From Rhodospirillales bacterium (GTDB taxonomy: Bacteria > Pseudomonadota > Alphaproteobacteria > Rhodospirillales > Casp-alpha2), in NCBI GenBank assembly GCA_018664265.1, contig JABJOR010000431.1:1-7446 (forward strand): a stretch of DNA of 7,446 nucleotides. Direction: 5' to 3'. The position numbers and the translations under genes were made by a program. Every line of letters begins with the position of its first letter. Positions within the stretch are counted from its first letter, which is position 1. This document shows positions 1 through 6,555 of this stretch, one piece after another. Below the pieces are notes generated by a model. It worked only from the letters and a program-made list of their open reading frames with translations. It was not told the origin of the DNA and searched no databases.

Positions 1-1015
1 ATAGTGTGCCATGGTCGGTGGATGGCGCACTATGGTTGAGGCCGTAAACGTGCGCACCTATGGTTTGGGCGGGGACTTCGCTGTCCCCGCCCAAACCATA
101 GGTGCGCACGTTTACGGCCTCAACCATAGTGCGCCATCCACCGACCATGGCACCGTCTCTGTTTACTGTGGGGCGGCCGTTTGTGAACATCACCACATCC
201 GTTGTGGTACCGCCCATATCAGACACAATACCATCGTTGATTCCGGACAAGTGGCTAGCCCCGATCACACTGGCTGCCGGGCCTGACAGAATCGTTTCAA
301 CGGGACGGTGTAATGCTGATTGAGCAGAAATGAGAGATCCATCGCCACGTACAACCATAAGAGGTGCTTTTATGGCACGTTCCACCATAAGTTTCTGAAC
401 GGAAATAATCAGACTTTGAAGCAAGGGAATGAGACGTGCATTGATCAAAGTTGTCAGGGCACGCCTGGGCGCGTCCAGATTGGTTGACAGCTCGTGTGAG
501 CAGGTCACAGAACGATCTGTCAGCTCAAGGATCATAGTGCGAGCACGGTCTTCGTGATCTGGATTGCGTACGGAAAAATATCCAGCAACGGCAAAGGAAT
601 CCACGTCTGGTGCCAGCTCATGAATAGCTTTTTTGAGAGCTTCTTCATCCAGTGGTTCATTTTCCGAGCCCAGCCCGGTATGACCGCCATTGATGAATGC
701 AACCGGTCCATCACCGAGCAGTTCACCTAATCCCGCACGTTGCAGGGCTTCTGGACCTTGCCCAATCATGATTAGCGCTGCCGGGGAGGAATGGGCCTCG
801 ACCAGAGCATTGGTGGCAAGTGTTGTAGAGACCGATACCAGACGGGCGCTAGCGACTTGTTCTTCGGGCAGGGCGTTCAAGGCCTTACCCAGACCTATAG
901 ACAGGTCCGCCTTGGTGGTCAGGGATTTGGCGGACGCCAAAACTCCCTGATCTTCATCATAGATCACCGCATCGGTATAGGTTCCCCCGGTATCGAACCC
1001 CAACAAAATCGCCAT
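1..1015 (-). CDS. Hydantoinase/oxoprolinase family protein (HyuA-like), N-terminal part, runs off the contig end
   Basis: The frame opens with MAILLGFDTGGTYTDA and stays open to the window edge. Two glycine-rich phosphate-binding motifs of the ASKHA-type ATPase fold are visible: DTGGTYTD at residues 8-15 (Hydant_A_N domain) and DMGGTTTDV at about 266-274 (Hydantoinase_A domain), followed by TYGLGGDSE at about 305-313. Family members use ATP to open hydantoin, N-methylhydantoin or 5-oxoproline rings in the cytoplasm, usually with a HyuB-type partner; the substrate here cannot be told. The start at 1015 is supported by GGAG (1025-1028) nine bases upstream. Relatives are near 650-700 residues, so roughly half is present. 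Only about 313 codons (77-1015) are believable: below base 77 the sequence is the reverse complement of bases 83-153, so that 'protein' is an artefact. The family call is firm; the specific substrate is unknown. Confidence 0.9.
   Translation of the reverse strand, partial: MAILLGFDTGGTYTDAVIYDEDQGVLASAKSLTTKADLSIGLGKALNALPEEQVASARLVSVSTTLATNALVEAHSSPAALIMIGQGPEALQRAGLGELLGDGPVAFINGGHTGLGSENEPLDEEALKKAIHELAPDVDSFAVAGYFSVRNPDHEDRARTMILELTDRSVTCSHELSTNLDAPRRALTTLINARLIPLLQSLIISVQKLMVERAIKAPLMVVRGDGSLISAQSALHRPVETILSGPAASVIGASHLSGINDGIVSDMGGTTTDVVMFTNGRPTVNRDGAMVGGWRTMVEAVNVRTYGLGGDSEVPAQTIGAHVYGLNHSAPSTDHGTL
6..153. repeat. Giant perfect inverted repeat at contig end, probable fold-back artefact
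   Basis: Bases 6-76 are the exact reverse complement of 83-153 (71 bp arms) around the loop TTCGCT (77-82). Pairing stops at base 5, and bases 1-5 do not match the expected complement. The right arm encodes a conserved hydantoinase segment ending at GLGGD, whereas the left arm is the same DNA turned round, so it interrupts a conserved gene with its own antisense. Such a structure at a contig terminus is typical of self-primed fold-back or assembly error rather than a genomic palindrome. Confidence 0.95.
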
Positions 1016-1024
1016 GTAAGTTTG

Positions 1025-1028
1025 CTCC
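1025..1028 (-). promoter_or_regulatory. Shine-Dalgarno site of the hydantoinase gene
   Basis: On the minus strand GGAG lies nine bases before the ATG at 1015. It fixes the start, which also gives the family's usual N-terminus with the DTGGTYTD motif at residue 8. Confidence 0.7.
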
Positions 1029-1037
1029 AGTATTGTC

Positions 1038-1065
1038 TTTAAAAACCCATATATGGTTTTTTAAA
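1038..1065. promoter_or_regulatory. 28-bp dyad upstream of the hydantoinase gene: operator or terminator candidate
   Basis: The core CCATATATGG (1047-1056) is a perfect palindrome. It is flanked by A5 and T5 tracts and TTT/AAA ends that also pair, with one mismatched pair (1046/1057), giving a 28-bp near-perfect dyad. It ends 23 bp upstream of the hydantoinase ATG and lies 47 bp past the stop of the preceding small gene. The position suits a repressor operator over the hydantoinase promoter. The run of T after the stem on either strand would also fit a weak bidirectional terminator. The sequence alone does not decide. Confidence 0.4.
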
Positions 1066-1111
1066 TCTCTACCAGAGAAATGAGTGTTCGGGGGTAATAA
1101 TCAATGAGATT

Positions 1112-1429
1112 TTAAGTCAAAATATGAAGATTTTCGCCGCGTGATTCTTCTATATTGGCTGCATTGCCATCACCGCGATAGATTTCGGGCTCTACAGCAT
1201 CCTGGTCTTGCGCAGCGTTCTGCGGTTTTTGAGAGGCCTGTTCAACAATTTGACGAGCCTCGGCATCACGCCTTTCATGCTCGCGCCTGATTTCGGCAGC
1301 ATGTTCAAGCTCGCGCTTGCGTTCGGCTGCTTTATCGAACTCATCTTGCCGGGTAAGAGCAGTATCAAGTGCGTATACCGCAACACTTGGCTGCTGGTGA
1401 CCACCGGGGTTTTCATTTTTCTGTATCAT
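1112..1429 (-). CDS. Small charged, helical protein of unknown function (105 aa)
   Basis: I do not recognise this family. The protein starts MIQKNENPGG; residues 24-70 or so are rich in Glu, Arg, Ala and Gln with a heptad-like look (DKAAERKRELEHAAEIRRE), suggesting a long amphipathic or coiled-coil helix. The C-terminus is less charged and ends RGENLHILT. There is no signal peptide or membrane segment, so it is probably cytoplasmic. Coding is supported by clearly higher GC and ordinary codon use compared with the AT-rich spacer just upstream. No convincing Shine-Dalgarno site precedes the ATG at 1429; an ATG seven bases upstream opens another frame (MSHDTEK then stop). It follows the response regulator by 243 bp and precedes the hydantoinase by 96 bp, so membership of either unit is uncertain. 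Confidence 0.6.
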   Translation of the reverse strand: MIQKNENPGGHQQPSVAVYALDTALTRQDEFDKAAERKRELEHAAEIRREHERRDAEARQIVEQASQKPQNAAQDQDAVEPEIYRGDGNAANIEESRGENLHILT

Positions 1430-1672
1430 GAGACATGATCTTTTTGGTGATGTCAGAACTATATCTATGGCACAATTCTAAAAGAGCATGTGTTAACTTT
1501 AGATTTATTTCAAAGTTTTCTCTTGAAATTAATCTTTCGATATATTTAGCAGATTGTTATTTTTCCGGATTTTATATTGTATTTTCATGTTCTTAATTAG
1601 AGTCCTCAATATTCATTAAGATGTTTTTCAATTTTTTTATCAAGAGCGAGGCTGGTATGAATACCTCATTCG
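1430..1672. other. AT-rich spacer without a recognisable gene
   Basis: This 243-bp stretch is strongly AT-rich and has stops in all frames. Just past the response regulator stop is a short palindrome, GGTAT-GA-ATACC (around 1653-1664), inside weak GAGG/CCTC arms. On the transcribed strand it is not followed by a T-run, so I do not call it a terminator. The promoter of the 105-aa gene probably lies here, but no good -35/-10 pair stands out. Confidence 0.6.
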
Positions 1673-2074
1673 TCAATCAAGCTCTTCAAGGAGCGCCTTT
1701 AAAACACTGGGTGACAACGGCTTTCGGACAATGGCCTGAACTGGAGCACTAAAGGCTTTACCCAGGCTTTCCACAATATGGACAATATCGTTTGGCGCCC
1801 CTGTTACAATGATAATTGGAATATCAATGTTTTCGACACTTAAGTGGCGTATGAATTCTACGCCATCATACTCAGGCATTATTATATCCAACAATATGGC
1901 GTCAAACCTGATGTCACCTTTTTCAATTTCGTTAATTGCTTCACTGCCATTTCCTGTCACAACAACATTTCCAACCCCAAGAGTCGCTGCAATATCGCCA
2001 TGGGTTTTGCTTGTGAAATGATCATCATCAACCACCAGGATCGACATATTTGAAAATTCTTCGACTTTTATCAT
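1673..2074 (-). CDS. Single-domain response regulator (CheY-like receiver)
   Basis: The 133-residue protein is one complete REC domain with no output domain. The hallmark residues are all present: acidic pocket D16-D17 in ILVVDDD, phosphoacceptor D63 in LLDIIMPEYDG, switch threonine T91 in IIVTGA, and K118 in RKPLS. Such proteins accept phosphate from a histidine kinase and act by binding a partner (flagellar motor, kinase or phosphorelay protein). The ATG at 2074 is preceded by the purine-rich stretch AGAGAAAGA; Met10 is a less supported alternative. Its ATG overlaps the TGA of a kinase-like tail (ATGA, 2071-2074), so its partner was probably the adjacent kinase that is now broken. It may now be served by another kinase, possibly the chemotaxis pathway given the chemoreceptor upstream, but that is inference. 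Confidence 0.93.
   Translation of the reverse strand: MIKVEEFSNMSILVVDDDHFTSKTHGDIAATLGVGNVVVTGNGSEAINEIEKGDIRFDAILLDIIMPEYDGVEFIRHLSVENIDIPIIIVTGAPNDIVHIVESLGKAFSAPVQAIVRKPLSPSVLKALLEELD
2071..2074 (-). promoter_or_regulatory. ATGA stop-start overlap between kinase-like tail and response regulator
   Basis: The frame ending ...EKDLK stops with TGA (2071-2073), which shares its TG with the ATG (2072-2074) of the response regulator. This is the standard arrangement for translational coupling in two-component operons. It supports the view that the upstream sequence was once a kinase gene. Confidence 0.6.
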
Positions 2075-2381
2075 TTTAAATCTTTCTCTGTGATTTCAAA
2101 ACGGGGCAACTGCATTGTAAGTGGCAAAGTAAACTGGAAGGCAGCCCGGCCCATATGAGAGCCTCAACCTTCTGTTCTTTCGCCCATAATTGGGCAGTCT
2201 GGTGGGGAATCTTAACGACTGTGGTAAGAACATTTGCATTGTTTGTACGTGTTGGGTCTTCAATTTTGCCCTGAATCAACCATGTCAATAAAGTTACGAG
2301 GATGCTGCTCAGTACGGCGGTCATGGCAACGAGTTGATATTGGATGAAAAACTGTCACGTCGGCGATAGAAGTGCTTTCAT
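2071..2381 (-). pseudogene. Probable remnant of a membrane histidine kinase, internally deleted
   Basis: Two frames look like the two ends of one sensor kinase. The 5' part starts at ATG 2381 (AAGG nine bases upstream) with MKALLSPT, meets TGA at 2355-2357, then continues in the same frame as QFFIQYQLVAMTAVLSS and a hydrophobic segment, like a membrane anchor, to about 2175. The 3' part, in another frame from 2163, encodes GRAAFQFTLPL (residues about 5-15 of the 30-residue tail). This resembles the end of a HATPase_c domain (GxGxxFxFxLP) and ends in a TGA overlapping the receiver gene. H-box, N-box and most of the ATPase domain are absent. A gene caller may instead report an 82-aa frame at 2076-2324; its C-terminal half looks like frame-shifted sequence. 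Decay is inferred from motifs, not from an alignment. Confidence 0.5.
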
Positions 2382-2634
2382 TTACCGTGACCTTATAAAT
2401 CACTTCGTAATCACTTTACCAACTTGATGCTCTCCTGATATTCTTCATACTGAATTTGATTATATCATAATGTCTCCTTGGATGAAATGCGACTTGCCAA
2501 GCTGATGTTTTATATCGACTTAAAGTGGTTCAAGAGCAATATACATATCCATCATTGATTTATCACGCCGAAATTTCTAGCTTAAAAATTCACAATTCAT
2601 ATAGAGGAAGTTACCCAAATGGCATTGTTCTATG
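2382..2634. other. Spacer with possible gene debris and a strong ribosome binding site
   Basis: No intact gene is seen in these 253 bp. On the minus strand AAGGAG (2474-2479) sits five bases before ATG ATA TAA (2460-2468). One base out of phase, the next codons read YNQIQYEEYQESIKLVK then stop. After another shift they read SDYEVIYKV and on through IADVTVFHP (to about 2332). The last stretch vaguely recalls the C-terminal strand pair of RelE/ParE-type toxins, but that is too weak for a call. No clear rho-independent terminator follows the Sel1-repeat gene. Confidence 0.4.
2460..2479 (-). promoter_or_regulatory. Strong Shine-Dalgarno followed by a two-codon frame ATG ATA TAA
   Basis: AAGGAG with five-base spacing is the best ribosome binding site in the window, yet the frame it serves is Met-Ile-stop. 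It may be the front of a gene destroyed by an indel. Its codons are the same as those of the phage lambda barI minigene, which encodes fMet-Ile. Confidence 0.35.
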
Positions 2635-4677
2635 TCAGTTTGGTTCCCATTCAGAAGCACGTTTTTGGGCCTCTAACAAATTCTCACGGGACATTTTACT
2701 TGCAAGAGTGTCGCGCACTTTTTTAGCCGAGGTGTTGCCATTGGATGCAGCGAGGTCTAGCCACATGTGGGCGAGTACAATGTCTTTTGGAACACCACTG
2801 CCTTTAAGATGTAAAAGGCCAAGTTTGTATTGTGCAAAGGAATTCATCTGGTTGGCTGCTTTTTCATACCACTTTGCTGCGGCTTTAAAATTTTGTGGAA
2901 CACCGTTGCCTTTATCGTATAGCCCGCCAAGTTTATATTGGGAAAATGCATGGCCTTGATCCGCAGCTTTAAGATACCAATCCACAGATTTCTCGAAGTC
3001 CTGTAAACCGCTTTCCTTTTTTGAATACAAGCCACCCAGTTTATACTGTGAGAATGCATTCCCCTGATCGGCTGCTTTAAGGTACCAGTTTTTAGCCTGC
3101 GTAAAATTTTGTGAAACACCTTCACCTTTTTCGAACATGATACCTAAAGAGTATTGAGCTTTAACAACACCCTGATCAGCGGCTTTGTGATACCAATACG
3201 CAGCTTCCACATGATCCTGTGGTATGGCTTGGCCTTTTTTACTGATGTCGCCCATATTCAACTGGGCAATAGCATTTCCCTGTTCGGCAGATTCGCGATA
3301 CCACTTTATGGCCTCTGCATAATTTTGTGTAACGCCTTGGCCTTTGAAGTATGCAACACCCAGGTTTAATTGTGCGTAATCAAAACCCTGTTCGGCAGCC
3401 ATGCGATACCATGTTACGGATTCATCGTAATCCTGCGCAACGCCATCGCCTTCTTGATACATAAGACCCAAATAATATTGCGCGGTGGCATCACCTTGTT
3501 GGGCAGCCTTGCGAGACCATATTTCAGCCTTGGAGAAATCTTGCTGAGTTCCCGTGCCTGATATGTAGATATAGGCAAGTCTCGTTTGTGAAAAAATATT
3601 TCCACGTTCTGCTGCTTTATGGAACCACTTAATGGCTTCGTTTGAATTTTGTTTAACGCCTTGCCCCTCATAATACATGAGGCCCAGTTTTTCCTGAATT
3701 ACAACGAGGTCATTTTGCGCCTCTGCATGACCCAGGTTAGCGGCTTTTTCAAACCATTTTTCGGCTTCTACAAGATCCGTTTTTAAACCAACACCTTCGC
3801 GGTAGAGTCGGCCAGTTTTATATAAATCGTCTGCTGTGCCTTCATTGAAAATTTTCTCAAATTCAGCCTCTTGATTTTCCTTGATAATATTGAGGGTTTT
3901 TTTCATGACCCCACGGCGACGTAAATCATCAAGATAATCTTCAAAATGGGTGAGCAATTTAGGGACATCAGGATTGAGAACCTCCCAAACTGCCAGACCA
4001 GCTGGGTCACTTGTGCGGAGGTGACGCAGAAAGCCATCACAATTATAAATCAATTCTTTTTTAAATCGGACGCTTTGGCTCGAAAATTTATCAATACCAA
4101 AATCCTGATGGGCCATTTCTTCGTAAAGCCATGCTTCGCATTCCTTGTCAGTGGGGCGCAGTATATCCAGACGATCTTCAAAATGCTGCATCCCATGACC
4201 GACCAGTTCATGAACAATGACAGATGCCAGTTCACGAGGTTCCCATTTGATACCGTGGCGGCTAACCATAACGATATAGTTTTTGCCATGTGATGAATTG
4301 CTTTTATGTTCAGCAAATTGAGGCATGAAAAGAGCTATTCGCAAGGTCGCGAAGTTAGCTTTCTGATCAGGAAATTGTGGTTCATAAAGTATAACCACAT
4401 CACCATCCTGTTTCAGGGTTTCAATTTGTTTGACGCTGAACGGGGATTTATTTGTTATCAGATCGAGCGCTTCAATAAGGCTTTCTATGGCTACATTCGG
4501 GTCCACAATGGGTACGTCAAAAGAAGCACCGGATGGAGGGTAGTTTCCTATAATCGTGATTCCGTTATAATCAATGCCCACAGGAGAGGGGGCTGAAATT
4601 CCAGATTGAGCAACAGCATTTATTGGCGAAAATACCGAATACGATAAGATAATAAGAGCTGACAAAATTACATGCAT
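2635..4677 (-). CDS. Exported HExxH metallopeptidase-like protein with C-terminal Sel1-like repeats (680 aa)
   Basis: Residues 1-23 form a signal peptide (hydrophobic core, then NAVA-Q), so the protein is probably periplasmic or outer-envelope. Residues about 50-265 form a domain with HELVGHGMQH at 156-165, an HExxH zinc site (H156, E157, H161). E181, within ECEAWLYEE, lies 20 residues after the second histidine, the same offset as the third ligand of thermolysin-type gluzincins. From about 282 to 650 there are ten Sel1-like repeats of about 36 residues (pattern LGxxYxxGxGVxQNxxxAxxWYxKAAxQGxAxAQ), a helical-repeat surface for protein binding. The C-terminal cap is typical (AHMWLDLAASNGNTSA). 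AGGGGG just before the ATG at 4677 supports this start. It lies 75 bp after the chemoreceptor and may share its transcript. Peptidase activity and substrate are not shown by the sequence. Confidence 0.9.
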   Translation of the reverse strand: MHVILSALIILSYSVFSPINAVAQSGISAPSPVGIDYNGITIIGNYPPSGASFDVPIVDPNVAIESLIEALDLITNKSPFSVKQIETLKQDGDVVILYEPQFPDQKANFATLRIALFMPQFAEHKSNSSHGKNYIVMVSRHGIKWEPRELASVIVHELVGHGMQHFEDRLDILRPTDKECEAWLYEEMAHQDFGIDKFSSQSVRFKKELIYNCDGFLRHLRTSDPAGLAVWEVLNPDVPKLLTHFEDYLDDLRRRGVMKKTLNIIKENQEAEFEKIFNEGTADDLYKTGRLYREGVGLKTDLVEAEKWFEKAANLGHAEAQNDLVVIQEKLGLMYYEGQGVKQNSNEAIKWFHKAAERGNIFSQTRLAYIYISGTGTQQDFSKAEIWSRKAAQQGDATAQYYLGLMYQEGDGVAQDYDESVTWYRMAAEQGFDYAQLNLGVAYFKGQGVTQNYAEAIKWYRESAEQGNAIAQLNMGDISKKGQAIPQDHVEAAYWYHKAADQGVVKAQYSLGIMFEKGEGVSQNFTQAKNWYLKAADQGNAFSQYKLGGLYSKKESGLQDFEKSVDWYLKAADQGHAFSQYKLGGLYDKGNGVPQNFKAAAKWYEKAANQMNSFAQYKLGLLHLKGSGVPKDIVLAHMWLDLAASNGNTSAKKVRDTLASKMSRENLLEAQKRASEWEPN
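2720..3845 (-). repeat. Sel1-like repeat array, about 108-bp coding period
   Basis: About ten units are encoded. The first two are separated by a few extra residues (NDLVVIQEK), and unit 8 has an irregular loop (YSKKESGLQD) in place of the usual GxGVxQ turn. Units 7/8 and 8/9 share the stretch AFSQYKLGGLY at their junctions, with many silent differences in the DNA. This indicates older duplication kept by selection rather than a very recent copy. Confidence 0.85.
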
Positions 4678-4752
4678 GATAACCCCCTACCCATTATTGC
4701 ACCTCTTGTCCATGCAATCAATTACTGTAGAGAGGGTGGGGTATTGCCTGTT
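4678..4752. promoter_or_regulatory. Short leader before the Sel1/metallopeptidase gene with a small inverted repeat
   Basis: The 75-bp gap holds the inverted repeat ATTGCA (4696-4701)/TGCAAT (4713-4718) with an 11-base spacer. It lies just upstream of the AGGGGG ribosome binding site. In RNA it could form a hairpin near the site, or in DNA act as an operator. No terminator with a T-run separates this gene from the chemoreceptor, which fits co-transcription. Confidence 0.3.
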
Positions 4753-6555
4753 TTACGATGTTCTGAATGCTACCGCCATAGCGCCTTCTTCCCGGCGCAA
4801 TATATTCCCTGTAAGCATACCACGTTCTGAATGCTCAATCTCAACAGAGCTGCCAACATCAAGTTCGGGAACCGGGTCGAGTAGGGCACCCAGATCGGAA
4901 ACATCTCTCAAGTTTGTTTCTTCCCATGCTTCGCCATGCTTTAAGCGGACAGTTTGGTTAACTTGTGTACGATTTGCTTCGCGTCTGTTTCCTGCATCAG
5001 AATGTCGTAGAATTGACGTTAAGCGATCTTGAAGATTGCGAATGTCACTTGATACTGAAGTGGCATTGGTCTGAACCATATCAGAGAGCTGCCCAGTTTC
5101 ACCAACTGTTGTGGAGATGCTTTCCATCTGTCCTGCAACATCATTGGTCTGTCGTTCAGCCTCGGCTAAATTGTTGGCAATCTGGATTGCTGCTTCGTCC
5201 TGTAGCTGTACAGAGGACGTTATGGAATTCGTCGCTGTATCGATCTGGCTTATGATATCTTCAATTTCTCTGATAGCACCGACTGTTTCTTTTGTAGCAC
5301 TTTGGACGCCGTTGATTTGCGCTGAAATTTCTTCCGTTGCCCTTGCTGTCTGGTTAGCAAGATTTTTGACTTCTGATGCAACAACAGAAAATCCTTTGCC
5401 AGCCTCACCAGCGCGTGCAGCTTCGATCGTTGCATTCAGCGCCAGCAGGTTTGTTTGTTCAGCGATTTCATTGATCAACCCGACAACTTCACTTATTTTT
5501 TGTGCTGTGGTGTCCAGTCCTTCGACCATTTCAGTAGACTGTCGTGCCTGACGGACACCTTTTTGTGCTATGTCACGGGAGCGACTAACTTCCTCGCCAA
5601 CGTCATTCACGGCTCGGGATAGTTCATCTGCGGCTCTGGCCGCGTCATTTACATTACTGGCTGCCATCTGGGCGGCTGTGGAAACCTGATGGGTGCTCTC
5701 AATCACATTCTCCATTTTGCCTATCATAATGTTTGTTGATTCTGCCATTTCATCAGACTTGTTCACCACTGCTGTAACGGTGGTTTGAACCTCTCCATCC
5801 AGTGAGTCTGACATTTCCAGCATGTTATGTTTGATTGTGCTCTGGGTAGAACGTTGCTCTTCTTCTTTGCGCAATAAATCTGCATCTCGTTCAGCCAATT
5901 GTTTTGCTTGTCGTTCTTCACGTTCTGCCTGAATTTCGACTTGTTCAGCTTCGTGTTCAATTCGCAATTGGCGAGCCTCTATGGCATTGGTCTTGAAGAC
6001 TTCTACGGCGCGAGCCATATCACCGATTTCGTCCTGGCGCTTGGTATCCGTGATGACGACATCCAGGTCATCTTGTGCCAGTCTTTCTGCCGCCTCTGTA
6101 ATACGATTGAGAGGCCGTTTAAGTGTAAAGCGTGCAATGAACATGAAGTAGGCCAGAACAAGCAATTGCCAGACAGCGCGTCCAATCATGGTTGCCAGGC
6201 CAAGTGCAATCACACCTTCTATTACAGTATTGATCGTATTGTTATCTTCAGATTGCTTAACTTGATAATCCTGTTGGAGATTATTAAGGAGATGGCTGAT
6301 CTGTCCTTGAGTTGCCTTCAGGTCTTCGCTTGAAGCCCCACTTTGGATTTGCTCTCCATATACTTGAAGGGTGTTTTCAACATCCCCAGCAAATGTTTCC
6401 AACATGGCTATTCCATGGGTGGCATTTTCATTTACCTGGGATTTTATGTCTTGCAGGCTTTCATTGGTTGACCAAAATGCAAAAAACAGGGCGGCGATAC
6501 CAATGATTTGCCCAACATTTCCAATGGCAATTTTCTTTACGATGCTCAACTGCAT
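4753..6555 (-). CDS. Methyl-accepting chemotaxis protein with C-terminal PilZ domain (600 aa)
   Basis: Numbered from ATG 6555: TM1 at 9-28; an about 80-residue, mostly helical periplasmic segment; a long hydrophobic region at about 110-142 (TM2, possibly a hairpin); HAMP at about 143-193; a charged coiled coil at about 195-235; and the MCP signalling domain with the conserved hairpin tip [22 protein letters not shown] cut here as 363-384. A PilZ domain follows with R525-x3-R529 and DVSDLG at 551-556, both c-di-GMP binding motifs. It should control CheA through CheW and adjust signalling to c-di-GMP. The architecture is known from alphaproteobacteria such as Azospirillum Tlp1. The frame extends to GTG 6681, but that has no ribosome binding site and would put 42 extra residues before TM1. 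AGGAG at 6566-6570 supports 6555. No CheR-tethering pentapeptide is visible. The ligand is unknown. Confidence 0.95.
   Translation of the reverse strand: MQLSIVKKIAIGNVGQIIGIAALFFAFWSTNESLQDIKSQVNENATHGIAMLETFAGDVENTLQVYGEQIQSGASSEDLKATQGQISHLLNNLQQDYQVKQSEDNNTINTVIEGVIALGLATMIGRAVWQLLVLAYFMFIARFTLKRPLNRITEAAERLAQDDLDVVITDTKRQDEIGDMARAVEVFKTNAIEARQLRIEHEAEQVEIQAEREERQAKQLAERDADLLRKEEEQRSTQSTIKHNMLEMSDSLDGEVQTTVTAVVNKSDEMAESTNIMIGKMENVIESTHQVSTAAQMAASNVNDAARAADELSRAVNDVGEEVSRSRDIAQKGVRQARQSTEMVEGLDTTAQKISEVVGLINEIAEQTNLLALNATIEAARAGEAGKGFSVVASEVKNLANQTARATEEISAQINGVQSATKETVGAIREIEDIISQIDTATNSITSSVQLQDEAAIQIANNLAEAERQTNDVAGQMESISTTVGETGQLSDMVQTNATSVSSDIRNLQDRLTSILRHSDAGNRREANRTQVNQTVRLKHGEAWEETNLRDVSDLGALLDPVPELDVGSSVEIEHSERGMLTGNILRREEGAMAVAFRTS

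Noticed and set aside
11..286. Plus-strand open frame containing the same peptide as the hydantoinase (TYGLGGD)
   Set aside because: It exists only because the left hairpin arm is an inverted copy of hydantoinase DNA; it then runs antisense through the real gene.
1640..1672. Palindrome GGTAT-GA-ATACC as terminator of the response regulator
   Set aside because: The T-run lies on the wrong strand and too far from the stem.
2525..2959. Plus-strand open frame of 144 codons
   Set aside because: It is antisense to the Sel1 repeats, whose protein pattern is unmistakable; the periodic sequence keeps the opposite strand open.
2635..3845. Sel1 repeat DNA as a CRISPR or satellite array
   Set aside because: The period of about 108 bp, with heavy silent variation and an unbroken frame, is explained by the protein repeats.
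4684..4720. Sigma-70-like promoter (TTGATT, 17 bases, AATAAT) before the Sel1 gene
   Set aside because: The transcription start would fall on or inside the AGGGGG ribosome binding site, leaving almost no leader, so it is probably chance.
5111..5551. Plus-strand open frame of 146 codons
   Set aside because: It is the antisense shadow of the highly conserved chemoreceptor signalling domain.
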